DNA of 64,000 nt from Falsiphaeobacter marinintestinus (GTDB lineage Bacteria; Pseudomonadota; Alphaproteobacteria; Rhodobacterales; Rhodobacteraceae). Positions 17,824 to 26,623 of the stretch are shown in pieces. The notes below the pieces were generated by a model. That model was not told the origin of the DNA and did not search any database. It saw only the letters and a program-made list of their open reading frames with translations. The stretch lies in NCBI RefSeq assembly GCF_007923355.1, contig NZ_VOGO01000007.1, positions 62,001 to 126,000 of the forward strand, in the 5' to 3' direction. The first letter of the stretch is position 1. Every line of letters starts with the position of its first letter. Position numbers and translations under genes: made by a program.

Positions 17824-19074
17824 ATGCGCTATAGTGGATTTCGCGTTATCAAAGAGGCGTTGACCGGGCACAAGGGGTGGACCCCGGCCTGGCGCGACGC
17901 ATCTCCGCAGGCCGACTATGATTATGTCATAATCGGCGGTGGCGGGCACGGGCTGGCGGCGGCCTATTATCTGGCGGCCCAGTTCGGCGGCAAGCGGATC
18001 GCCGTGCTTGAAAAAGGCTGGATCGGCGGTGGCAACGTCGGGCGGAATACGACGATCATCCGATCAAACTATATGCTGGACGGCAACGAGCCGTTTTATG
18101 AGTTTTCCCTGAAGCTGTGGGAAGGGCTGGAACAGGAACTGAACTATAACGCGATGGTCAGCCAGCGCGGTATCCTGAACCTTGTTCACTCGGATGCGCA
18201 GCGTGATGGGGCCAGGCGGCGCGGCAATGCAATGATCCTGAACGGGTCGGATGCTGAGCTTTTGGACACCGAGGGTGTGCGCAAGCTGTATCCCTTCCTG
18301 AACTTTGACAACGCCCGCTTCCCGATCAAGGGCGGCCTGTTGCATCGGCGCGGCGGCACCGTGCGCCATGACGCCGTGGCCTGGGGATATGCGCGCGGGG
18401 CGGATCAGCTTGGCGTCGATATCATCCAGAACTGTGAAGTCACCGGGTTTCGGATCGAGAATGGCAAGGTCAAGGGCGTCGAAACCTCGCGTGGGTATAT
18501 CGGCGCAAAAAAGGTGGCCTCATCCGTGGCCGGGTCATCCAGTCGCGTGATGTCGCTTGCGGGGCTGCGCCTGCCGATTGAAAGCCACGTCTTGCAGGCC
18601 TTTGTCTCCGAAGGGCTGAAGCCGACCATCCCCGGCGTCATCACATTCGGGGCCGGGCATTTTTATTGTAGCCAATCTGACAAGGGCGGGCTGGTGTTTG
18701 GCGGCGATATCGACGGCTATAACTCCTACGCGCAACGCGGCAACCTGCCCGTGGTCGAAGATGTCGTTGAAAGCGGTGTTGCACTGATCCCGGCCTTGGG
18801 GCGCGTCCGGCTACTGCGCGGTTGGGGTGGGATCATGGACATGTCGATGGACGGCACGCCCTTCATCGACCGAACCCCCATTGACGGGCTCTATTTCAAC
18901 GGGGGCTGGTGTTACGGCGGGTTCAAGGCCACGCCCGCTGCCGGGTGGTGCCTTGCGCATCTTTTGGCGACTGACACCCCGCACGAAACTGCCACGGCCT
19001 ATCGACTGGACCGGTTCCGCACCGGGCATATCGTCGATGAAAAAGGCCAGGGCGCTCAGCCCAACCTGCATTGA
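17824..19074 (+). CDS. soxB: Sarcosine oxidase beta subunit family protein
   Basis: This 416-residue FAD-dependent amine oxidase has the dinucleotide fold DYVIIGGGGHGLAAAYYLA at residues 34-52 and the segment EKGWIGGGNVGRNTTIIRSNY. His182 in TVRHDAVAWGYA matches by memory the histidine that binds FMN covalently in heterotetrameric sarcosine oxidase. The length fits SoxB (about 405-417). The subunit oxidises an N-methyl group of sarcosine or a related secondary or tertiary amine to an imine. The gene heads a soxB-soxD-soxA-soxG operon. Confidence 0.92.
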   Translation: MRYSGFRVIKEALTGHKGWTPAWRDASPQADYDYVIIGGGGHGLAAAYYLAAQFGGKRIAVLEKGWIGGGNVGRNTTIIRSNYMLDGNEPFYEFSLKLWEGLEQELNYNAMVSQRGILNLVHSDAQRDGARRRGNAMILNGSDAELLDTEGVRKLYPFLNFDNARFPIKGGLLHRRGGTVRHDAVAWGYARGADQLGVDIIQNCEVTGFRIENGKVKGVETSRGYIGAKKVASSVAGSSSRVMSLAGLRLPIESHVLQAFVSEGLKPTIPGVITFGAGHFYCSQSDKGGLVFGGDIDGYNSYAQRGNLPVVEDVVESGVALIPALGRVRLLRGWGGIMDMSMDGTPFIDRTPIDGLYFNGGWCYGGFKATPAAGWCLAHLLATDTPHETATAYRLDRFRTGHIVDEKGQGAQPNLH

Positions 19075-19090
19075 AAAGGGGGACAGGCAC

Positions 19091-19378
19091 ATGATTATCA
19101 ACCATCCATTGCTGGGCCCGCGCGACGCCGCCGAATTCGTGTATCTGGGTGATGCCGGGCTGATCGATCGGCCTGACTGGCAGGCAGATGACGCTGCGCA
19201 GGCGTTTCACGACTATATGTATCTGCGAGATAATCCAGCCGGTCTGCATCGCGAGCTGTGGTTCCACGAACAGGGCGACCGGTCCTGGCTGGTGGTGACG
19301 CGCAATACGGTGACGCATGAAATCACCAATGTTGAACTGGCCCGCGACGTGGCCATTGCACAGGGGCGCGGGCAATGA
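19091..19378 (+). CDS. soxD: Sarcosine oxidase delta subunit family protein, cysteine-less variant
   Basis: This is a 95-residue protein starting at the ATG at 19091 behind AGGGGGACAGG, 16 bp after soxB. The conserved core YMYLRDNPAGLHRELWFH and the TRNTVTHEI segment identify SoxD. In the structurally known enzyme, as I recall, zinc is held by Cys6, Cys9, His59 and Cys63. Here His59 is kept, but positions 6, 9 and 63 are Pro, Gly and Asp, and the protein contains no cysteine at all, so it probably lacks the structural zinc. The stop overlaps the soxA ATG (ATGA). Expression and a scaffold role are likely, but the operon may act on a substrate other than sarcosine. Confidence 0.88.
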   Translation: MIINHPLLGPRDAAEFVYLGDAGLIDRPDWQADDAAQAFHDYMYLRDNPAGLHRELWFHEQGDRSWLVVTRNTVTHEITNVELARDVAIAQGRGQ

Positions 19379-22323
19379 GCATCAACCGATTGACCGGCGG
19401 CCTGATCGACCACGCCAGCCCACTGCAATTCACCTTTGATGGCAAAACTTTTGAGGGGCGCAAGGGCGACACGCTGGCCTCGGCGCTGCTGGCAAATGAT
19501 GTGCGCCTGATGGGCCGATCATTCAAATATCATCGCCCGCGGGGCGTGCTGAGTGCGGGATCAGAAGAGCCCAATGCGCTGGTCGAACTGCGCAGCGGGG
19601 CACGGCGCGAACCCAACACCCGCGCCACCACGGTTGAGCTGTTTGACGGGCTGACGGCAGACAGCCAGAACCGCCTGGGATCGCTGAAATTCGATGCGCT
19701 GGGCGTGAACGACGTGTTCCACCGCTTCTTCGCCGCAGGGTTTTATTACAAGACCTTCATGTGGCCGAAGGCGTTTTGGGAAAAGCTGTACGAACCGATG
19801 ATCCGCCATGCCGCAGGTCTTGGCAGCATTTCTCTTCAGGACGACCCGGATGTCTATGACAAGGGGTTTCTGCATTGCGATTTGCTGGTGGTCGGGGCTG
19901 GTCCTGCCGGACTGGCTGCGGCCCTGACGGCAGGCCGGGCAGGGGCGCGCGTGATCCTGGCGGAAGAGGACTTTCTGCTGGGGGGACGCCTGATCGCAGA
20001 CACTGGCACACTTACAGATATGTCCGGCGCTGATTGGGTCGGAACGGCGCAAGCTGAACTCGCGACAATGGACAACGTCCGCATCATGCCACGTACAACC
20101 GTGGTCGGGGCTTATGACCATGGTGTCTATGGCGCGGTCGAACGGATATCAGATCATCTGGCGGTGCCGGAAGACGGCAAACCGCGTCAGGTTTTCTGGC
20201 GGATCTATTCCAAACGCGCGCTGGTCTGTGCCGGAGCAATTGAACGCCCCATCGCGTTTGAAAACAACGACCGCCCTGGTGTCATGCTGGCCGGGGCCGT
20301 GCGCGCTTATGCCAACCGCTGGGCGGCCACGCCTGCGCCAAGCGTTGTTGTATTTACCAATAATGACGACGGTCACCGAACGGCAGCCGATCTGGTGGCC
20401 AAAGGGGTGTCAGTTCCGACCATCGTGGACACTCGCGATACCGCGCCAGACATGCAAGGCACCGAGGTTCTCGCAGGTGCACAGATCGCCGATACCAAGG
20501 GGCGGCTGGGCGTCAAATCCGTGACCGTGAAACTTATCAACGGCCAGACTCGCGTGATCCCATGTGGCGCCGTCGCCGTGTCTGGCGGGTGGAACCCGAA
20601 CCTGGGCCTGACCTGCCACCAGCGCGGGCGACCGGTCTGGAGCGAAAAGATCCTGAGCTTCGTTCCCGGCGGCGATCTTCCCCAGGGACAGTCCGTCGCA
20701 GGCGCCGCAAATGGCGAAACGTCGACCCACAGCGCTTTGGCGTCAGGGGCGCAAGGCGCAGTGGACGCTTTGGAAAGCATCGGTCTCACCGCGCAGGCTG
20801 GTGATTTGCCAGCCGCCGAGGATCGGCCAGTTTCAGTGTCGCCATTCTGGTACGTTCAGGGTGCAAAGCGCGCCTGGGTCGATTTCCAGAACGATGTCAC
20901 CGTCAAGGATATCAAGCTGTCCCATCAGGAGGGCTTTCGCTCGGTCGAGCACCTCAAGCGATACACGACCTTGGGCATGGCCACTGATCAGGGCAAGACG
21001 GCCAATCTGACGGGGCTGGCAGTGATGGCCGAACTGACCGGCAAAACCATTCCTGAAACCGGCACCACGATCTTCCGCCCGCCCTATACGCCCGTTGCGA
21101 TGGGCGCCTTGGCAGGCCGGTCTGTGGGCAAAGCGTTCCACCCGACCCGCCTGACGCCCAGCCATCATTGGGCGGCTGAGCAGGGGGCTGAATTTGTCGA
21201 AGTCGGCAACTGGCTGCGCGCGCAGTATTTCCCTCGCCCCGGCGAAACTCACTGGCGGCAGGCGGTTGACCGCGAGGTGCTGGCCACCCGCAGCTCGGTC
21301 GGGGTCTGTGATGTGACCACGCTGGGCAAGATCGACGTGCAGGGCGCAGATGCGGCCGCGTTCCTGAACAAGATCTATGCCAACGGGTTTGCCAAACTGG
21401 CGGTCGGCAAGGTGCGCTATGGTCTGATGCTGCGCGAAGACGGGATTGCCTATGACGATGGCACCGCGGCGCGTCTGGCCGAAGATCATTTCGTGGTCAC
21501 CACAACCACTGCCAACGCGGTGCCGGTCTATCGCAACATGGAATTTGCCCGGCAATGCCTGTGGCCGGATCTGGACGTTCAGCTGATTTCAACCACCGAA
21601 GCCTGGGCACAATATGCCGTGGCCGGGCCGAACGCCCGCAAGCTGTTGCAAAAGATCGTCGACCCCGAATTTGACATAACCAATGACGCGTTTCCCTTTA
21701 TGGCCTGTGGCGAGATCACCGTCGGTGGCGGGTTGCGGGCGCGGTTGTTTCGGATCTCGTTCTCAGGTGAACTGGCGTTCGAGATTGCCGTGCCGACCCG
21801 CTATGGCGATGCCTTGATCCGCCGTCTGATGGACGAAGGACAGGAATTCGATCTCACGCCTTATGGCACCGAAGCGCTGGGCGTGATGCGCATTGAAAAA
21901 GGCCATGCCACCGGAGCCGAACTGAACGGCACCACCACGGCTTTGAACCTTGGTATGGGCCGGATGGTGTCGAAAAAGAAAGACTGTATCGGCAACACCC
22001 TGTCGGAACGCGATGGGTTGAACACTGCCGATGCGCTGGCTCTGGTTGGGTTGAAACCGAAAGGCGATGGTCAGATCATGACCGGATCGCATCTTATGGC
22101 GGCGTCTGGCCCTGTCGATGCTGCGCATGATCAGGGGTACGTGACCTCGGCGGCGTATTCTCCGATTTTGGAAAGTTCGATCGGGCTGGCGTTTGTGAAA
22201 AACGGATCGAACCGATTGGGTGAAACCATGCGGGCCGTGAACCCGCTGGAAGGTGGCGAACTGCTGGTCGAACTGGTGTCCGCCCATTTCGTGGACCCCG
22301 AAGGAGGGCGCTTGCGTGACTGA
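19375..22323 (+). CDS. soxA: Sarcosine oxidase alpha subunit family protein
   Basis: This 982-residue multidomain protein is the usual length of SoxA. It has an N-terminal ferredoxin-like Fer2_4 region (about 1-95, FKYHRPRGVLSAGSEEPNALVEL), a pyridine nucleotide/flavin region (about 165-470, LLVVGAGPAGLAAALTAGRAGA) and a C-terminal aminomethyltransferase (GCV_T, folate-binding) half (about 605-980, SSVGVCDVTTLGKIDVQGADAAAFLN). It channels the imine methyl to tetrahydrofolate as 5,10-methylene-THF. It is coupled to soxD by ATGA and overlaps soxG by 8 bp. Confidence 0.94.
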   Translation: MSINRLTGGLIDHASPLQFTFDGKTFEGRKGDTLASALLANDVRLMGRSFKYHRPRGVLSAGSEEPNALVELRSGARREPNTRATTVELFDGLTADSQNRLGSLKFDALGVNDVFHRFFAAGFYYKTFMWPKAFWEKLYEPMIRHAAGLGSISLQDDPDVYDKGFLHCDLLVVGAGPAGLAAALTAGRAGARVILAEEDFLLGGRLIADTGTLTDMSGADWVGTAQAELATMDNVRIMPRTTVVGAYDHGVYGAVERISDHLAVPEDGKPRQVFWRIYSKRALVCAGAIERPIAFENNDRPGVMLAGAVRAYANRWAATPAPSVVVFTNNDDGHRTAADLVAKGVSVPTIVDTRDTAPDMQGTEVLAGAQIADTKGRLGVKSVTVKLINGQTRVIPCGAVAVSGGWNPNLGLTCHQRGRPVWSEKILSFVPGGDLPQGQSVAGAANGETSTHSALASGAQGAVDALESIGLTAQAGDLPAAEDRPVSVSPFWYVQGAKRAWVDFQNDVTVKDIKLSHQEGFRSVEHLKRYTTLGMATDQGKTANLTGLAVMAELTGKTIPETGTTIFRPPYTPVAMGALAGRSVGKAFHPTRLTPSHHWAAEQGAEFVEVGNWLRAQYFPRPGETHWRQAVDREVLATRSSVGVCDVTTLGKIDVQGADAAAFLNKIYANGFAKLAVGKVRYGLMLREDGIAYDDGTAARLAEDHFVVTTTTANAVPVYRNMEFARQCLWPDLDVQLISTTEAWAQYAVAGPNARKLLQKIVDPEFDITNDAFPFMACGEITVGGGLRARLFRISFSGELAFEIAVPTRYGDALIRRLMDEGQEFDLTPYGTEALGVMRIEKGHATGAELNGTTTALNLGMGRMVSKKKDCIGNTLSERDGLNTADALALVGLKPKGDGQIMTGSHLMAASGPVDAAHDQGYVTSAAYSPILESSIGLAFVKNGSNRLGETMRAVNPLEGGELLVELVSAHFVDPEGGRLRD

Positions 22324-22876
22324 TTTGAAACCCATCACCCCGCTGGGCGCTGGCGCCGCGCGCATTCACACAATCGGACAGGTGACGATTTCAGAAAATC
22401 CCGACCGTTCCATGGCCTCTCTGACGACCCGCAAAGGCAAGGCCGACGCCGTCCGCCTGGTTGCGAAGACTGCCTTGGGTCTTGACCTGCCGGGCCCCGG
22501 GCAAAGCACGATTAGTGGCGATTTCACCGCTTGGTGGACCGGCCCGGATCAGTGGATGATCGACGCAGATCATGCGCAATACGAACTGCTGGCAGCCCAC
22601 ATCGCTCAGGCCATTGGCCCAGTCGCCAGTGTGACGGAACAGACCGATGGCTGGTGCCGTTTTGACCTCACCGGGTCGGGTAGCGTGGCGTTGCTCGAAC
22701 GTCTGTGTCCGGCTGATGTTCCGACCATGCAGCCGGGGCAGGCGACACGCACGTTGCTGCATCATCTTGGCTGTTTCGTGATCTGTTCAACGGCAGGGTT
22801 CAGCGTGCTGGGGCCGCGCTCGTCCGCCGGGTCGTTACATCATGCCTTGATCGAAGCGGCGCATTCAGTCGCCTGA
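22316..22876 (+). CDS. soxG: Sarcosine oxidase gamma subunit family protein
   Basis: This is a 186-residue protein. The start is the GTG at 22316, in frame and preceded by a strong AAGGAGG at 22301-22307; it overlaps the soxA stop by 8 bp. The protein has the folate-binding GCV_T-like fold of SoxG, including FTAWWTGPDQWMI near 60 and the segment LTGSGSVALLERLCPADV near 115. It completes the beta, delta, alpha, gamma set in canonical order. The gene ends 4 bp from the convergent regulator gene. Confidence 0.88.
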   Translation: MTDLKPITPLGAGAARIHTIGQVTISENPDRSMASLTTRKGKADAVRLVAKTALGLDLPGPGQSTISGDFTAWWTGPDQWMIDADHAQYELLAAHIAQAIGPVASVTEQTDGWCRFDLTGSGSVALLERLCPADVPTMQPGQATRTLLHHLGCFVICSTAGFSVLGPRSSAGSLHHALIEAAHSVA

Positions 22877-22880
22877 GCAA

Positions 22881-23885
22881 TCAGACCGAAGGCACTGGCC
22901 GGTTCTCTTCCACCCGGAACCGGTTGGCCCGGCGGCGTTCGTCCTGAGGTGTCATGCCAAAGGCGCTGCGGTAATGTTTCGACAGCGTCGATGAACTGAC
23001 ATAGCCCACGGCCTGCGCAATTTCGGTCAGGCTTTCGCGCGAATATAGCACCATCTGACGCGCCGCATTCATTCGCAACGTGCGGTAATACTGAAGCGGG
23101 CTTTGATCCAACGCCTGGCGAAAACTCCGCTCCATCTGGCGCGGAGAAACGCCGATCTGATCTGCGACATCTCCAATCCCCAGCGGGTCCTCAAGGTTCT
23201 TGGAAAACACGTCGATTGCGCGGGCAACCGTGTCGGGCAGATCGCAGGCCAGACCATCGGTTTTAAAGGCCGGGACGCTTTGACTGACACCTTCGGTTCG
23301 CACCAGCGGGTGCTGGAACCAGCAGGCGACTTCTGTCATGACAGCACCATCAAGCCGTTGTTCGATCAGGCGCAGCATCAGGTCAAACACAGCCGCAGCG
23401 CCAGATGCGGTGAAACAGCCACGATCCACGACGATCACATCGTCGCTGGTATGCAGATCCGGATACTCGGACTGAAAGGCAGACTTGTAACACCAGTGCA
23501 CAGATCCGATGCGGTCCTGCAGCAGACCCGAAGCTGCCAGCGGAAAGACCCCACCGCTGACAGCGCCGATATCGGTGCCGTGCCGGACCAGATGACGCAG
23601 TCGGCCATTGCCGGTCCGCGGGTTGGCAAAGGTGCCTTGCGGACTTGAGAGCAGAAACAGCAGATCCAGGCCTTCGGCGTCCTGCAAGGCCTGATCCGGC
23701 TGAAACACAACATCAGCGCTGGCTGTTACAGCGTCACCGGTTTCGGACAGAACACGCCATTCAAACGCATTGGTTTCGGCAATTTCGTTCGCGGCGCGCA
23801 AGGGTTCGATTGCCGACGTCAGGCAGGCCATGGGGAAGCCGGGGAAAACCAGAAAACCGACGCGAAAGATGGCGCTCTCAGTCAT
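22881..23885 (-). CDS. GlxA-family AraC-type transcriptional regulator
   Basis: This 334-residue protein has an N-terminal DJ-1/PfpI-like domain (about 8-180; FRVGFLVFPGFPMACLTSAIEPLRAAN) and a C-terminal AraC double helix-turn-helix (about 225-320; IGVSPRQMERSFRQAL and SLTEIAQAVGYVSSSTLSKHYRSAFGMTP). GGAGG precedes the ATG at 23885. Relatives such as GbdR and SouR activate glycine-betaine, dimethylglycine, sarcosine or carnitine genes. It is convergent with, and 4 bp from, the sox operon, which it probably activates; that is inference from position. Confidence 0.9.
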   Translation of the reverse strand: MTESAIFRVGFLVFPGFPMACLTSAIEPLRAANEIAETNAFEWRVLSETGDAVTASADVVFQPDQALQDAEGLDLLFLLSSPQGTFANPRTGNGRLRHLVRHGTDIGAVSGGVFPLAASGLLQDRIGSVHWCYKSAFQSEYPDLHTSDDVIVVDRGCFTASGAAAVFDLMLRLIEQRLDGAVMTEVACWFQHPLVRTEGVSQSVPAFKTDGLACDLPDTVARAIDVFSKNLEDPLGIGDVADQIGVSPRQMERSFRQALDQSPLQYYRTLRMNAARQMVLYSRESLTEIAQAVGYVSSSTLSKHYRSAFGMTPQDERRRANRFRVEENRPVPSV

Positions 23886-23962
23886 GAACCCTCCGAAAAT
23901 CCGGGCTGCCCGACAAGTTTGGACTGATCAGGGTCGTGTCCATTCTCTGCATCATTTGGACC

Positions 23963-25195
23963 TCAGGTATCAGGCTTGTTCCCTCTGGCGCGCCGGTCTT
24001 GTTCGCGTTTCAGTTTGGAGGCGCGCAATTCTTCCAGCTCCCGGGTCATTTCTTCGTCCAGAATCGGAATCGCAGCTTTGTCCGGCACAGGCGGCGTTGG
24101 CGCTTCTTCGGTGGTTTCCTCTGGCAGGGCGTCGGTATTTCCGGTCGCAGCCGCGATTTCCGTCCAGATACACACGAACAATCCGGCCAGCACCGGTCCA
24201 AAAACCAGACCGACAGCGCCAAATGCCGCGAGGCCGCCCAAGGTGCTGATCAGGATCAGCAAGTCGTGCAACCCAACGTCGCGGCCCACCAGGATCGGTC
24301 TGAGAACGTTATCAATCGTCCCGACAACGGCACCGGCCCAGACCGCCAGCCCGATTGCATAAGTCGTTTCGCCCTGAAAGGCCAGATATGCCGCTCCGCA
24401 GAACAAAACGACCGGCGCGCCGAGACCGGGAATGACCGCAAGAATCGCCATCACGACGGACCAGAACGCGGCCCCCTCAAGCCCGGTGGCCCAGAACCCA
24501 AGCCCACCAAGGCCGCCCTGAACCAGTCCGATGATCAAGGTGCCTTTCAGTGTCGCCCGCGAGATCGAAACCATGCGTTCAAACAACCGGTCCTGCACGG
24601 ACACCGGCAGGCCGGAAAACCGCAATATGCTGATCAGAATGGATGGGGTCATCTGCAGAAAGAAAAACAGGGCATAGAAAAAGATAAAGAGGTCGAGAAA
24701 GAACTTGGCCGCCCCGACAGCCATGGACGAAATTGTGTTCACGAAAAACCCGGCCGCAGTCTGCGCCATTTCTCCGACTTTGGCTGCGACGTTTGTCAGA
24801 GCGCTTGTCACTCCGTCGCGAAACGGGACCCAGTCTGGCAGTTCGATATTGGCCGGATCAAAGACCGCGATCTGTTCAGGCAAATCCCCAAGGCCGCCTG
24901 CAAGAGCGGCGGCTTGCGTTCCGGCAAGATACATAAGACCGACCAGGGGCCAGATAACGGCACCGGCTAGCAGTATCAGCGTCACGACGGTTCCTGCCCC
25001 GGCACGCCCGCCCAAAGCCGCGATGATGCGATTGTTGGTGGTGCGCAAAAGTTCGGCGCAGATTGCCGCCAGCAGCAAGGCAATCAGAAATCCGGAAATC
25101 ACATCGATGAACAGCGCCGAAATGCCAATTGTGGTCGCCACAAGAGCAAACCAGCGCAGGTTGCCAACTTTGGGAAAGGACGGGTCGGTCATCAT
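23963..25195 (-). CDS. AI-2E/PerM-family membrane transporter
   Basis: This is a 410-residue protein with about eight membrane helices and the family pattern, including the long cytoplasmic-to-periplasmic segment with TPSILISILRFSGLPVSVQDRLFERM near 205-230 and VVMAILAVIPGLGAPVVLF near 270-288. A charged C-terminal tail (about 365-410, rich in Glu, Arg and Lys) follows the last helix. Members export the autoinducer AI-2 or act as Na+/H+ antiporters; the actual substrate is unknown. It lies 62 bp downstream of the MscS gene on the same strand and may be co-transcribed with it. Confidence 0.87.
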   Translation of the reverse strand: MMTDPSFPKVGNLRWFALVATTIGISALFIDVISGFLIALLLAAICAELLRTTNNRIIAALGGRAGAGTVVTLILLAGAVIWPLVGLMYLAGTQAAALAGGLGDLPEQIAVFDPANIELPDWVPFRDGVTSALTNVAAKVGEMAQTAAGFFVNTISSMAVGAAKFFLDLFIFFYALFFFLQMTPSILISILRFSGLPVSVQDRLFERMVSISRATLKGTLIIGLVQGGLGGLGFWATGLEGAAFWSVVMAILAVIPGLGAPVVLFCGAAYLAFQGETTYAIGLAVWAGAVVGTIDNVLRPILVGRDVGLHDLLILISTLGGLAAFGAVGLVFGPVLAGLFVCIWTEIAAATGNTDALPEETTEEAPTPPVPDKAAIPILDEEMTRELEELRASKLKREQDRRARGNKPDT

Positions 25196-25256
25196 GTTGG
25201 CTTGCCTTCCTGCAAGAACGAAAGGCAGTGGGCCCGCTGGGCGTCAATCGTAAACG

Positions 25257-26387
25257 TCATTCTCCGTCCCCTTTGCCGAAAACTTCCGGTGTGCCGTTTT
25301 CCACGATGACCGTTTGGGTGTGATAGGCGATATGGGCGTCGTTCTGTGTAACCGCGGCCCGCACGGCTTGGGTCAGACGGCTGCGCACGTCCATGAACTC
25401 GCGATACACTTTGGTGTTAGAAAAGCCGTAGATCAAAATTTCAACGGCATTTTCGGACAAGCCTGACACGCAGGCCATCAGCGGAGTCCCGTCTTCGTTA
25501 ACGAAATCGCCCGACGTGCGCATATAGTCGATGATGTGCTGACAGATCCCCTCAAGCTGTTGCTCGCTGGCGTCCAGCCTAATGGGGAGCATCCAGTAAA
25601 CCCGCCGATGATCCATACGCGATTTATTCAAGACGATGGCATTGGACAGGTCGCTGTTGGGCACATATCGGGGCACCCGGTCGAACCCCATAACAACGGT
25701 AGACCGGACATCGACGTTGATGACGGTGCCTTCGACGATGCCTTCGACACAGATCCAGTCACCGGTCGCGAACCGTTTTTCGCTCATGTTGCTCATGCCG
25801 GCGAATAGGTTTCGGATGAAATCCTGCGCGGCAATTGCCAACCCGGCCCCCAGGACGCCGACGCCTGTGAGGGCGCTGGAAATGTCGATGTTCCACACTT
25901 TCAAAAGGGCCGTTATGCCGAACAGGATTACCGTGAACTGGCCGATGCGTTCCATCCATGATGTATCAACGCGGACAGCCAGGAACTTTTCCGGGTCTAT
26001 GATCGCCGTCAATGGCCCGATCACCTGATACCAGCCGGAAAACACCGCAAGGACGAAGACAGACAGAAACATTCGTTCAATAAGTCCGTGTGTTGCGTCT
26101 GGCAGCGACAGTGTTTTGGAAAACACATAGACCGACAGAGCGATAACCAGCACCCTCAGGGTACGGTCAATTTCGGACAGGACATCCTGTGTGGGCGTAA
26201 TGGACAACGCCCGTAACAGGCGTTCCAAAAGATTGGTCAGTCCGGCCGATATCGGTTTGCGAAAGACGATGACCAGCACAACAAGTATCAGCGCGAGACC
26301 AAACTGTTCGACGCTGACGGTACCGACCCAGGCCTTGAACGGGGCAACGAGGTTCACAAGGGCGTCGTAAATTTTGGATGTCTCCAT
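25257..26387 (-). CDS. MscS-family mechanosensitive ion channel
   Basis: This 376-residue protein has four or so N-terminal membrane segments and the MscS pore region: LTGVGVLGAGLAIAAQDFIRNLFAGM near 190-215 is the glycine/alanine-rich pore helix. It is followed by the beta domain (FATGDWICVEGIVEGTVINVDVRSTVVMG) and a C-terminal domain to 376. It should act as an osmotic safety valve in the inner membrane. There is no strong ribosome binding site before the ATG at 26387. Confidence 0.9.
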   Translation of the reverse strand: METSKIYDALVNLVAPFKAWVGTVSVEQFGLALILVVLVIVFRKPISAGLTNLLERLLRALSITPTQDVLSEIDRTLRVLVIALSVYVFSKTLSLPDATHGLIERMFLSVFVLAVFSGWYQVIGPLTAIIDPEKFLAVRVDTSWMERIGQFTVILFGITALLKVWNIDISSALTGVGVLGAGLAIAAQDFIRNLFAGMSNMSEKRFATGDWICVEGIVEGTVINVDVRSTVVMGFDRVPRYVPNSDLSNAIVLNKSRMDHRRVYWMLPIRLDASEQQLEGICQHIIDYMRTSGDFVNEDGTPLMACVSGLSENAVEILIYGFSNTKVYREFMDVRSRLTQAVRAAVTQNDAHIAYHTQTVIVENGTPEVFGKGDGE

Positions 26388-26591
26388 TGGTCGTCGTCCG
26401 ATACGCAGGTCGGTACTCTGAAACGCATCAGCACACCGTATTGTTTTTACAGGTCAACACGTCGTCAAAAAGCTGCCCGGTTTCCTTGGGCTGCACTTTG
26501 CGCTCGGCCCGACCTGCTTGCAACTCTTCCTTTTGCCTATGACCCTTGGCGCCTGTTTCGCAAGCGGACACACCAATGGATCAGGTGCAAA

Positions 26592-26609
26592 GGGTGGGAC
26601 GACACACCC
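26592..26609 (-). terminator. Possible weak terminator downstream of the outer-membrane barrel gene
   Basis: On the minus strand, GGGTG and CACCC arms (26605-26609 and 26592-26596) flank an 8-nt loop and are followed by TTTGC, 15 bp after the barrel gene's stop. The stem is short and the T-run weak. The remaining bases between 26388 and 26623 show no gene or clear promoter. Confidence 0.3.
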
Positions 26610-26623
26610 CCGGTATCGATGGC

